Shown: positions 24,947 to 32,046 of the stretch, one piece after another
Position numbering within the stretch: position 1 is the stretch's first letter
Layout of the letters: every line of letters starts with the position of its first letter
DNA from: Bacillus canaveralius
GTDB lineage: Bacteria; Bacillota; Bacilli; Bacillales; Cytobacillaceae
DNA length: 64,000 nt
Assembly (NCBI RefSeq): GCF_002860125.1
Contig: NZ_PGVA01000054.1
Span: 1 to 64,000, forward strand
Direction of reading: 5' to 3'
Made by a program: the position numbers and the translations under genes
The notes under the pieces: model-generated
Told to the model about the DNA's origin: nothing
What the model saw: only the letters and a program-made list of their open reading frames with translations
Databases searched by the model: none

Positions 24947-26481
24947 TTTTCCCTCACGCCTAGTTCGTTAGTCAAGGTATAATATTCACTTTTACTTGTT
25001 ATCCAGCCGTCCACATAATCTTTGTATGCTACAAAATTGTTAGGATGAACGAGAAATGAATGGAGTGTTTCCTTATCAATAGTGATAATCGCTTGCTTGG
25101 CTATTTCGTTTCTTTTCTCTTCTTCCACTGCAAGATTTAATTCACTTATAACGTTGATAAGCTTATCATTCTGAATTTGACCGGGATTAATGGCACCACC
25201 GGGCATATACGTCGAATTAAGGAAGAAACTTGCATCCCCTCTAGGAGAAGTAATCATACTGTAGGTAGCCAGATCCCAATGTTCGTTTTTCGCTAAATAT
25301 TCATCAATGTTATCTACTTGTTGAATATTGATGGTGATACCAAGTTTCTTTGCATTAGATTGCAGGAGTTGCGCTATTAAAGGAAGTTCTGGTCGGTATG
25401 AGTAAGTTAGTAAGTTAAGCGAAAGAGGTTTACCATCCTTGTTTGCCTTTCCATTTTCAATTTCGTATCCTGCCGCTTCTAGATGCTTTTTTGCGATATG
25501 TAAGCCAAATGGCTCTTCTTCAGAGGCAGGGGCAAAAGGAAAATCTGACAAGAATGGTCCTGATGCGATTGTCGCTTGACCTGCCATTATGCTTTCCACC
25601 ACTTCTTTTCGATCAATCAAAGCGTCGAAAGCTTTTCTTACATTCTGATCAGCTAATGATTCTTTGGAAGTGTTGTACATTAGGAGATGAGTTCGTAAGC
25701 TAGGAACCACATTCGTAACGATTGTTTTATCGCTTTTTAAAGATTCAATGCTTTCAATGGCTGGACGATAAACAATATCTGCATCCCCTGATTGCAGAGC
25801 CAATGTGCGGGCATTTGCATCTTCGTTAAAAGTTAAAATTGCACGATCAAGCCTTGCTCGCCCATCCCAATATGCGTCATATCTCTCTAATTCCAATTTG
25901 CTATTTGCATCAAATGAAACAACCTGAAACGGCCCAGTTCCAATCGGTCTTTGATCAAAATTAGATTTACTTACGTCAATGATAGCTGTATTGGGATGGA
26001 CCAGTTCAGAAGGCAAATGTGGCAAAGGCTGTTCGGTTTTTATAGTTAAGATTTGTCCCTCGGCAGTTAACGATTGGATTTTCAGAGAATTCTTAATAGC
26101 TTCGCTAACTTTTATATTTCTCTCTAACGAGGATTTAACAGCTTTTGCATTAACCTTTTTTCCATTTTGAAATGTCACATTGTCTCTAATTCTAAACACC
26201 CATGACTGTCCGTTATCCTCAGTTTTCCATTCTTCTGCAAGCCAAGGTTCCAATTCTAATTCCTCGTTTATCTTAACAAGGGTTTCTGCTACCCCTGCCC
26301 TCACTGGAGTGTAATTTAAATGCGGATCCAATGTTTCACTCGGGAAGTTGGAGAGAAACGTTAACTCTTGCTTGTTTTTGTTAACTTTCCTTCCTTCCAT
26401 CACACTTGCAGATGAACATGCAGATAGAACTAGGAGAAAAATAGTGACCAATAATGTCATTCGTATTTTCTTTTTTGACAT
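24943..26481 (-). CDS. substrate-binding lipoprotein, NikA/CntA type (SBP family 5)
   Basis: 512 residues with a lipoprotein signal (lipobox LSAC, Cys22). The body follows solute-binding family 5: LDPHLNYTPVRAG, EPWLAEEWKTEDNGQSWVFRIR, and GTGPFQVVSFDANSKLELER. The late segment SPRGDASFFLNSTYMPGG resembles the region of CntA that holds the staphylopine complex. First gene of the operon, ATG 26481 behind CGGAGGAGAGCACT, with a Zur-box-like site directly upstream. Likely captures a metal-metallophore complex at the cell surface for the ABC importer. Confidence 0.88.
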   Translation of the reverse strand: MSKKKIRMTLLVTIFLLVLSACSSASVMEGRKVNKNKQELTFLSNFPSETLDPHLNYTPVRAGVAETLVKINEELELEPWLAEEWKTEDNGQSWVFRIRDNVTFQNGKKVNAKAVKSSLERNIKVSEAIKNSLKIQSLTAEGQILTIKTEQPLPHLPSELVHPNTAIIDVSKSNFDQRPIGTGPFQVVSFDANSKLELERYDAYWDGRARLDRAILTFNEDANARTLALQSGDADIVYRPAIESIESLKSDKTIVTNVVPSLRTHLLMYNTSKESLADQNVRKAFDALIDRKEVVESIMAGQATIASGPFLSDFPFAPASEEEPFGLHIAKKHLEAAGYEIENGKANKDGKPLSLNLLTYSYRPELPLIAQLLQSNAKKLGITINIQQVDNIDEYLAKNEHWDLATYSMITSPRGDASFFLNSTYMPGGAINPGQIQNDKLINVISELNLAVEEEKRNEIAKQAIITIDKETLHSFLVHPNNFVAYKDYVDGWITSKSEYYTLTNELGVREK

Positions 26482-26494
26482 AGTGCTCTCCTCC

Positions 26495-26517
26495 GTAATC
26501 GAAATTATTACGATTTA
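26495..26517. promoter_or_regulatory. Zur-box-like operator 1
   Basis: Compared with the B. subtilis Zur consensus half-sites TAAATCGTAAT-N-ATTACGATTTA, the right half here (26507-26517) is perfect and the left half (26495-26505, GTAATCGAAAT) matches 8 of 11. It sits just upstream of the ribosome site of the binding-protein gene (ATG 26481), a position suited to repression. Confidence 0.75.
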
Positions 26518-26624
26518 AAATGTATAACACGAGAATGATAATAAACATGTGTTTGACAATTGGATATAATAAAAAATTGTTTTAAGGCAGTCCCTTCTAG
26601 TTCAACTCCTTCCATTACTTTTTA

Positions 26625-26647
26625 TAAATCGTTATAATTACGATTTA
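26625..26647. promoter_or_regulatory. Zur-box-like operator 2 (near perfect)
   Basis: TAAATCGTTAT-A-ATTACGATTTA: 21 of 22 consensus positions of the B. subtilis Zur box. About 145 bp upstream of the metallophore operon start. It may control the same operon from a distal promoter. No divergent gene starts close by; the nearest plus-strand gene begins at 26910. Confidence 0.8.
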
Positions 26648-26668
26648 TAACTATCACTTAACCAATGG

Positions 26669-26691
26669 TAAATCATTATAATTTAAATTTA
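26669..26691. promoter_or_regulatory. degenerate third Zur-box-like site
   Basis: TAAATCATTAT-A-ATTTAAATTTA matches 17 of 22 consensus positions and is spaced 44 bp (centre to centre) from site 2. In AT-rich DNA this level of match could arise by chance, so it is offered as a possible auxiliary site. Confidence 0.35.
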
Positions 26692-26909
26692 AATGGGAAA
26701 AAAATATCATTTTTGATCGGTTCACTACTCCTCTTTCATTTTTATCATTTGTTTTGATAATGTAATTAAGGAGAATTTTAATTTGAAGGTGTCATATAAT
26801 TTATTTTTACGAACAACATCATTATAGGTAGACGAAATCAAAAAATTTTTGCCGCTATTTTTTTAAATCATTTACTTATTGGTTACATTACCCTTAGGAG
26901 GTGAAAAAA

Positions 26910-27119
26910 GTGGATCAAGAAAAAGATGACGTCCAGGAAAAAATAAATGTTGAATTGGGTAACATGGGCTTGTACGGAACTACTTCCAATACAGAAATTG
27001 CCGGCTACGAAGCTTCGGGTGATATTGAAAATGCCGGGAGGCTGGATAAAGGTTTCAGAAAAGAAGAAGGACATAGGGGTGCAACAGCTTCACTTAAAGG
27101 AAAACATCAGCGAGATTGA
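26910..27119 (+). CDS. small hydrophilic protein, 69 aa
   Basis: 69 residues from GTG 26910, which stands six bases after a strong AGGAGGTG; an in-frame GTG at 26901 is part of that ribosome site. The product is charged and Gly/Asn-rich (VDQEKDDVQEK, then NMGLYGTTSNTEIAGYEASGD and a basic C-terminus). Not recognised; small spore-enriched or stress proteins look like this. It is divergent from the metallophore operon, but 400 bp away and with its own terminator, so a link is doubtful. Confidence 0.6.
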   Translation: MDQEKDDVQEKINVELGNMGLYGTTSNTEIAGYEASGDIENAGRLDKGFRKEEGHRGATASLKGKHQRD

Positions 27120-27216
27120 TCAATAAGCATATACTTGACATCGTATTGAATCAATTTGAATTATTACTGGATCGAAAGGTTTGGATGGCCAACATTATAT
27201 CGGGAAACGCGCAACT

Positions 27217-27241
27217 CACCTGATCCAGTTATGGACAGGTG
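27217..27241. terminator. terminator between convergent genes
   Basis: CACCTG-13 nt-CAGGTG followed by TTTTTTTAT on the plus strand. Ends the 69-residue gene's transcript; the enolase-superfamily gene converges from the right. Confidence 0.7.
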
Positions 27242-27260
27242 TTTTTTTATTCATAAGAAC

Positions 27261-28379
27261 TTACCAATAAGAGGAGCCATCCCATAGATAGCGGGAGATT
27301 AACTCTTGATTGATGTTGACACCTATGCCAATTCCGCTCGGGATTTGAACGATCCCATTGCTGGGGTGTATATTGATCAGTTCGGAAAATGCATTTTCCA
27401 TGACATCCCACTCTATTGGTTCAATGTCTGTCTCATCCATTTTACTCGACGGAGACAAGCATGATTGACTGAATATCGTGTACAACCTTGATAAGGCCCC
27501 ATCGTACGCATGGGGCGACACCCTTGTTCCAAAATGACGCGCGAGCTGTAAAGTATCCCGGAAATCATCGATTCCATTTGCATGCATTAGATCCGGTTGA
27601 ATAATGTCTAAAGCATTTTCACATAAAAACGGCACAAATTGCTTCGCACCCTTTATATTTTCTCCCGCGCCAATTGGCACTGAGAGCAGTGTACGCAACA
27701 GTTTAAGCTCCGCCATGTTATCCAATGGCAGTGGTTCCTCAAACCAAAGCACATTTGACCATTTAGAAAAATGACGCTCCCACTTACGGGCAGTTGCCAG
27801 ATCATAGCTTTGGTTGGCATCAATGATGATCGGCAGTTTACCCTCGATCATGTCCTGCAGTGAATGAATATGAGATTCGTCTTCTTGCAGCGTCCTTCCG
27901 CCTATTTTTACTTTTATTTTATTAAAACCTTGTGTAATTGTTTGTTCGATATATTGCAGTGAGTGATTAATCCAATCCTTCCTGTCGGTATACGATTGGA
28001 ACGAGGCGTAAACCGGAACACTGTTTCGATAGCTGCCTCCCCACAGCTCACACACAGATAGGTTTGCGCTTTTAGCTGCTATTTCCGTTAAAGCCATACT
28101 CACTGCTGTTGCTGCCCGTTGATGCCACTTCTTTATCGTATTGACTAGCTGCAAACGATGATAAACAGACTTTCCGATTAAATAAGGAGTGATCCGCTCT
28201 TTAAATCCGAGATGCAATGCAGGCAGCCAATCAATGCATTCTCCCCACCCATCTACACCGGAGTCTGTAATGATATGGATCAAATAGCAGGTTCTGTAAT
28301 TCTTATATCCGTTTGCATCACCATAAGGTTGCGAAATTTTGTAAAGCAACGGAAAAGTTTCGATTTTTTTAATTTGCAT
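27261..28379 (-). CDS. enolase-superfamily enzyme, mandelate racemase/muconate lactonizing group
   Basis: 372 residues. Capping domain at the N-terminus, then the barrel with the catalytic set of the MLE/MR groups: KIKVKIGG (two Lys, end of strand 2), metal ligands Asp in IIIDANQSY, Glu in WFEEPL and Glu in IGAGEN, followed by [11 protein letters not shown] and the HAYD (His) near the end of the barrel. The KxK plus His arrangement favours sugar-acid dehydratase or racemase chemistry on a carboxylate; the exact substrate is not predictable. ATG 28379 behind GCAGGTGGATCATCA. Single-gene unit, downstream of the amidase operon terminator, with a dyad in its promoter region. Confidence 0.82.
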   Translation of the reverse strand: MQIKKIETFPLLYKISQPYGDANGYKNYRTCYLIHIITDSGVDGWGECIDWLPALHLGFKERITPYLIGKSVYHRLQLVNTIKKWHQRAATAVSMALTEIAAKSANLSVCELWGGSYRNSVPVYASFQSYTDRKDWINHSLQYIEQTITQGFNKIKVKIGGRTLQEDESHIHSLQDMIEGKLPIIIDANQSYDLATARKWERHFSKWSNVLWFEEPLPLDNMAELKLLRTLLSVPIGAGENIKGAKQFVPFLCENALDIIQPDLMHANGIDDFRDTLQLARHFGTRVSPHAYDGALSRLYTIFSQSCLSPSSKMDETDIEPIEWDVMENAFSELINIHPSNGIVQIPSGIGIGVNINQELISRYLWDGSSYW

Positions 28380-28428
28380 TGATGATCCACCTGCTTTGAT
28401 TTTATTACATCTTTTTAGATGATAACAT

Positions 28429-28445
28429 TATGCCTTGTTGGCATA
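28429..28445. promoter_or_regulatory. TATGCC/GGCATA dyad upstream of enolase-family gene
   Basis: A perfect TATGCC-5 bp-GGCATA inverted repeat, 50 bp before the ATG of the enolase-superfamily gene. Its place and symmetry suit a repressor or activator operator. No regulator gene is adjacent on this side. Confidence 0.5.
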
Positions 28446-28616
28446 TTCACGGTTTCAGATGTTTCCTTAATTTCGTACTAACTTTCTTAATATTTGTCAC
28501 CCATACCGGTTTCATTCTTTCAAAAAAACAAAATCCCAAAGTTATATCATTCAGGACATACATGGTTTTACTAATTATAATCAGTCCATACCTTAGTATA
28601 CAAACAACTTTAAAGA

Positions 28617-28660
28617 AAAAGAGGGTGCTCCAACAGCCAGGTTTTGGGATACCCTCTTTT
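28617..28660. terminator. terminator of the amidase operon
   Basis: AAAAGAGGGT-24 nt-ACCCTCTTTT, a perfect 10 bp stem with T-rich flanks on both strands. It lies 112 bases beyond the AmiS/UreI stop on the minus strand. The remainder of 28380-28771 holds no supportable gene. Confidence 0.7.
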
Positions 28661-28771
28661 GATATAATTGTCGACCAATTAATTAAAAAACAAGCTCTAA
28701 AAATGGTGGAGTTAGTCCCGCATTTAAATAAGAACCGGCTGATAAATACCAGTCAGTTTTCACTCAATCTC

Positions 28772-29395
28772 TTAAGTCGCAGAAACATCAAGGGAAGAAT
28801 GCTTTTTCTTAATAGTCTTTGTTGAAAAGTACAATATAATAAAACTAACAACGACCGCCGCTGTTACAGCAGAAATTACAAGGGCGCTCACTTGGGTCCA
28901 TACTCCGATTAAAGACAAAAATGCCGGAATAGTGGCAGTTAACCATGATTGAATCATAGTCACCCATCCTGTAAACCGACCAATGTCTTTATTCAAAGCA
29001 AGCAATCGGAAAAATAAAAACCAAAGGAATGACCACATTAGCCAGATGATTCCAAACTTGTAGTCATTAAAATGGATGAAGGTTACTATTGAATATCCGA
29101 CAGCCATGATTGAAACCCATAGCGAGTACCACCCGAAACCCGTTGCATCTAAATCGCATAAATTGTTAATACCGACGTATAGATATGTGAAGCCAAATAA
29201 AAAAGTTCCAGACGCTTGCAAGATTGTCCATGAATCGTGAGGATTGGAAATAATGACATAGATCGGAGTAATCACCTGCAACGAGCCCACAAATAAGTTG
29301 AACACACCTGCACTTTTTCCTTCGACTTTCCCAAGCAACATCAAGCCATTAACAAAAAGTACCGCGCCGACATACAGCAAGCCAACATTGGACAT
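28772..29395 (-). CDS. amiS: AmiS/UreI-family amide/urea channel
   Basis: 207 residues, six to seven membrane helices, ending in a short cytosolic tail (KTIKKKHSSLDVSAT). It matches the AmiS/UreI family: VGAVLFVNGLMLLGKVEGKS at the start, LFGFTYLYVGINNL in the middle and a tryptophan-rich IIWLMWSFLWFLFF. These proteins are passive channels for urea or short-chain amides. ATG behind AAGAGGTGTGAAGT. Third gene of the amidase locus, so it probably admits the amide substrate for AmiE. Confidence 0.88.
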   Translation of the reverse strand: MSNVGLLYVGAVLFVNGLMLLGKVEGKSAGVFNLFVGSLQVITPIYVIISNPHDSWTILQASGTFLFGFTYLYVGINNLCDLDATGFGWYSLWVSIMAVGYSIVTFIHFNDYKFGIIWLMWSFLWFLFFRLLALNKDIGRFTGWVTMIQSWLTATIPAFLSLIGVWTQVSALVISAVTAAVVVSFIILYFSTKTIKKKHSSLDVSAT

Positions 29396-29448
29396 ACTTC
29401 ACACCTCTTTTTTATATATGAAAGAAAAAAAGAGCGGAGCGACATAAA

Positions 29449-29517
29449 ATTAATCGTGCGTCTGCATTTTGTAGAGATAATATGCACTGCCTGTTACATA
29501 AATTTTTTTCATTTGCA
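29449..29517 (-). CDS. possible 22-aa peptide between amiB-like and amiS
   Basis: A 22-codon frame (MQMKKIYVTGSAYYLYKM...) with GCGGTGGAGCG directly upstream. It fills the otherwise 175-base gap between two operon genes. The ribosome-site spacing fits the second Met (29511) better than the first. May be a real small peptide or a chance frame; no family recognised. Confidence 0.3.
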
Positions 29518-29570
29518 TCGCTCCACCGCTATTTTACCTCAGTTGTATCTTTAGCTAGTTAAACCCTTAA

Positions 29571-30659
29571 TCAGCCATGTTTTTCTATTGTGAGCTGATC
29601 TGCTGATTTTCTAACAATAAATTCAACGTCATTTTCTCCTAACGTTAGTGAATGCAACTCCCTCGCTAATTGAATTTCTACTTGTTTTCTAAAGACACGT
29701 TTTAATTCTCTAGCTCCATATTGGCGGCTAAATCCTTTTTTGATTAACCAATCCTTAGCTCCTTCCTCTAATCCAACCCGACATCGGTGTTTTTGAAGCC
29801 GCTTATTTAAATCACTTATTAGCAGATCAATCATTTTATCCAATGCGTCCTCATCTAACCATTGGTAAACAACAGTTTCATCAATTCTGTTCAAGAATTC
29901 CGGGGCAAAATGTTTTTCCAATTGACGATTGACAACTTCCTTTAATGAATTGGTCCCGTACTTCATCGAATAAAATAATCGCGTGACCTTAGCTTTAAAA
30001 TTAGGTTCCCCAAATTCAAAAACAGTCCTTGAACCAATATTGCTAGTCATGAAAATGATCGAATTGCGAAAATTAATTTCGGCCTCACCCGATGTTAAAC
30101 GTAAAATCCCGTTGTCAAAAACGTTTAACAAGGCTTGAACAACTGCCTGGTCAGCTTTTTCCACTTCATCAAATAAAACTATCCCGGGCTTTCCAAAAGT
30201 CCCCTCAACCTTACCTTTATTAAAGATTGTGGATCCCTCTTTACTGCCGGCATAGCCAGGTGGAGCGCCTGAAAATGCAGCGGCGTAATGTTCTTGCGCC
30301 AAAGTATTCATATCAATCCTGTTGTATTGGTCTTTGTCGCCGTGCATAACTTCAGCCAATAGTTCAACAATTGCTGTTTTACCAACACCTGTAGGGCCAA
30401 CCAACAACGAAATAAAACGAGGGCGGTTTTGTTCAGAAATGTCGGACCAAGTAATACGCAATATATTTTCCACAAGAGCTAGGGCCTCATCTTGCCCGAA
30501 TATTCTTTCCCGCAAGGCACTTACAATCTCATCTACATCAAAACGAAATCTGGTTTGAAGTTTTCGTTCGGGTGATACGGACAGATTATGAAGGGAATCT
30601 TCTTTCTTACTGCCCTCGGCACCGTTTAAAGATTGCAATCGATCAGTAATGTAAGGCAT
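29571..30659 (-). CDS. AmiB-like AAA+ chaperone ATPase (ClpX/ClpB-type module)
   Basis: 362 residues from ATG 30659 behind AGGAGGTGCAACGA. A single AAA+ module with C-terminal small domain: Walker A LVGPTGVGKTAIVELL near residue 92, pore-loop region SGAPPGYAGSKEG, Walker B IVLFDEVEKAD, sensor 1 MTSNIGSR, arginine finger region APEFLNRIDE and sensor 2 FSRQYGARELKR. This is the D2-like Clp module. Pseudomonas amidase operons carry the related amiB, thought to act as a chaperone but not well characterised. It lies 80 bases after amiE and should share its sigma-54 transcript. Confidence 0.82.
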   Translation of the reverse strand: MPYITDRLQSLNGAEGSKKEDSLHNLSVSPERKLQTRFRFDVDEIVSALRERIFGQDEALALVENILRITWSDISEQNRPRFISLLVGPTGVGKTAIVELLAEVMHGDKDQYNRIDMNTLAQEHYAAAFSGAPPGYAGSKEGSTIFNKGKVEGTFGKPGIVLFDEVEKADQAVVQALLNVFDNGILRLTSGEAEINFRNSIIFMTSNIGSRTVFEFGEPNFKAKVTRLFYSMKYGTNSLKEVVNRQLEKHFAPEFLNRIDETVVYQWLDEDALDKMIDLLISDLNKRLQKHRCRVGLEEGAKDWLIKKGFSRQYGARELKRVFRKQVEIQLARELHSLTLGENDVEFIVRKSADQLTIEKHG

Positions 30660-30739
30660 TCGTTGCACCTCCTAAGATCACTTTCAGTAGAGCCAGATAG
30701 GAAAAGTCCCATCTGACTCGGTAGTAAAGTGGATGCCCT

Positions 30740-31789
30740 TTAACGAATGCCTGCTTCCTTTTCCTTTCCTTCATGCGGGATTCCCTCGATTGGGCATTGG
30801 GCTGTTCCAATTGTTTTCCTTGTCATTTGTTCGACGTTTTCCTGTGCTTTCTTTGCATCCAAAACCCATGTACGGTAGAAGTCAAATGGGCAATCAGCAA
30901 TACCTTTGTCGCCTTCACCTGATTGCAGGATTCCGGTATATCCTCTGTGGAGCAACTTAAACAGATGGTTTTGTGATTGCCAGTTGGCTCTTGCATCACG
31001 AATTTGTGAGACGGACAGTTCCGCATATTGAATCCCATTTTCTTCAGTTCCACAGGCTCCCAGAGTGCCACCGTCAAACCCAATAATCGAAGAGTGGCCA
31101 AAGTAGGAGTACACACCATCAAAACCGGTAGCATTTGCAACAGCTACATAAGATGTATTCATCCAAGCCATCGTTTTCGCTACCATCACTTGTTGTTCCT
31201 TCGATGGATACATATAGCCTTGACAACGAACAATCAATTCGGCACCCTTCATCGCACAGTCTCGCCAAATTTCAGGGTAATTGCCGTCATCACAAATAAT
31301 TAAACTGATTTTTAATCCTTTAGGACCTTCTACAACATGTGTTGAATTACCGGGGTACCATGGTTCGATTGGATTCCAAGGTAGAATTTTACGGTACTTT
31401 TGAACGATTTCACCTTTGTTATTCATAAGAATTAATGTGTTATATGGAGTTTTATTTGGATGGTCTTCATGTTGTTCACCTGTTAAGGAAAAAACGCCCC
31501 ATACGTTAGACTTTCGACACGCTTGAGCAAAAATCTCTGTTTCTTCTCCGGGGATAGTAGTTGCTGTTGCATACATTTCTTCCTGATCATACATGATGCC
31601 CATGGTACTGTACTCAGGAAAAACCACTAGATCCATACCCGGAAGCCCCTTTTTCATTCCGGCAATCATATCGGCAATGTTGTGGCAGTTTTCCAAAACC
31701 TCCGCCTTCGTGTGCAGCCGAGGCATTTTGTAGTTCACAACAGCCACACCTGCAGTATCATTCGTACTTGTAATATCACCGTGTCTCAT
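30740..31789 (-). CDS. amiE: aliphatic amidase (acylamide amidohydrolase)
   Basis: 349 residues. It hydrolyses short-chain amides such as acetamide to the acid plus ammonia. The nitrilase-superfamily triad falls at exactly the positions known for Pseudomonas AmiE: Glu59 in VVFPEYS, Lys134 in KYRKILPW and Cys166 in [13 protein letters not shown] 31789 is behind AGAGGGGATCTTTT; the frame is open upstream to 31828 but that is leader. A sigma-54 promoter is 57 bases upstream, and the regulator at 32047 is divergent. Cytosolic; the pathway supplies nitrogen and carbon from amides. Confidence 0.95.
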   Translation of the reverse strand: MRHGDITSTNDTAGVAVVNYKMPRLHTKAEVLENCHNIADMIAGMKKGLPGMDLVVFPEYSTMGIMYDQEEMYATATTIPGEETEIFAQACRKSNVWGVFSLTGEQHEDHPNKTPYNTLILMNNKGEIVQKYRKILPWNPIEPWYPGNSTHVVEGPKGLKISLIICDDGNYPEIWRDCAMKGAELIVRCQGYMYPSKEQQVMVAKTMAWMNTSYVAVANATGFDGVYSYFGHSSIIGFDGGTLGACGTEENGIQYAELSVSQIRDARANWQSQNHLFKLLHRGYTGILQSGEGDKGIADCPFDFYRTWVLDAKKAQENVEQMTRKTIGTAQCPIEGIPHEGKEKEAGIR

Positions 31790-31845
31790 AAAAGATCCCC
31801 TCTTCATCATTTTTTTGTGTATATTCACTACACAATAATGTTTAT

Positions 31846-31861
31846 TGCAAGTTCCATGCCA
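31846..31861 (-). promoter_or_regulatory. sigma-54 promoter of the amidase operon
   Basis: On the minus strand TGGCATGGAACTTGCA, which fits the -24/-12 consensus TGGCAC-N5-TTGCA with only the C/T change at the sixth place. It ends 57 bases before the amiE start. The divergent gene encodes a sigma-54 activator with an intact GAFTGA loop, so promoter and activator match. Confidence 0.9.
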
Positions 31862-31900
31862 ACTTCATATCCCCTTAAAATCGGCTTTTTTCAGACAGAT

Positions 31901-31929
31901 TTGAAAGACTTGTTTGAATTTGTTACAAT
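31901..31929 (+). promoter_or_regulatory. sigma-A-type promoter of the amide-sensing regulator
   Basis: -35 TTGAAA (31901-31906), 17 bp spacer, -10 TACAAT (31924-31929), giving a leader of about 110 bases before GTG 32047. It indicates that the regulator is made by the housekeeping polymerase while its target uses sigma-54. Confidence 0.6.
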
Positions 31930-31972
31930 GTATTCAGAAAATTCGGTGATTTATACAACCCATAACGAGGCT

Positions 31973-31983
31973 AAACGTCGTTT
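31973..31983. promoter_or_regulatory. candidate activator site (AAACGTCGTTT)
   Basis: An 11-bp perfect palindrome about 120 bp upstream of the amiE -12 element, within the usual distance for an upstream activating sequence of a sigma-54 activator. Direct TTTAAAAC repeats also lie at about 32001-32026. The choice between them is open. Confidence 0.4.
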
Positions 31984-32046
31984 GAGTTTACTTGTTTCAA
32001 TTTAAAACAGTGAGTCATTTTAAAACAAAACGGGGGAGGTAAATCG

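Noticed and set aside
26525-26560. AATGATAATAAAC near the metallophore promoter, resembling a half Fur box.
   Set aside because: Only one half-site matches TGATAATNATTATCA, whereas the Zur boxes nearby are far better.
28430-28825. A 131-codon plus-strand frame between the enolase-family gene and amiS.
   Set aside because: It runs through the operon terminator and the end of amiS on the other strand, has no ribosome site and no protein-like composition.
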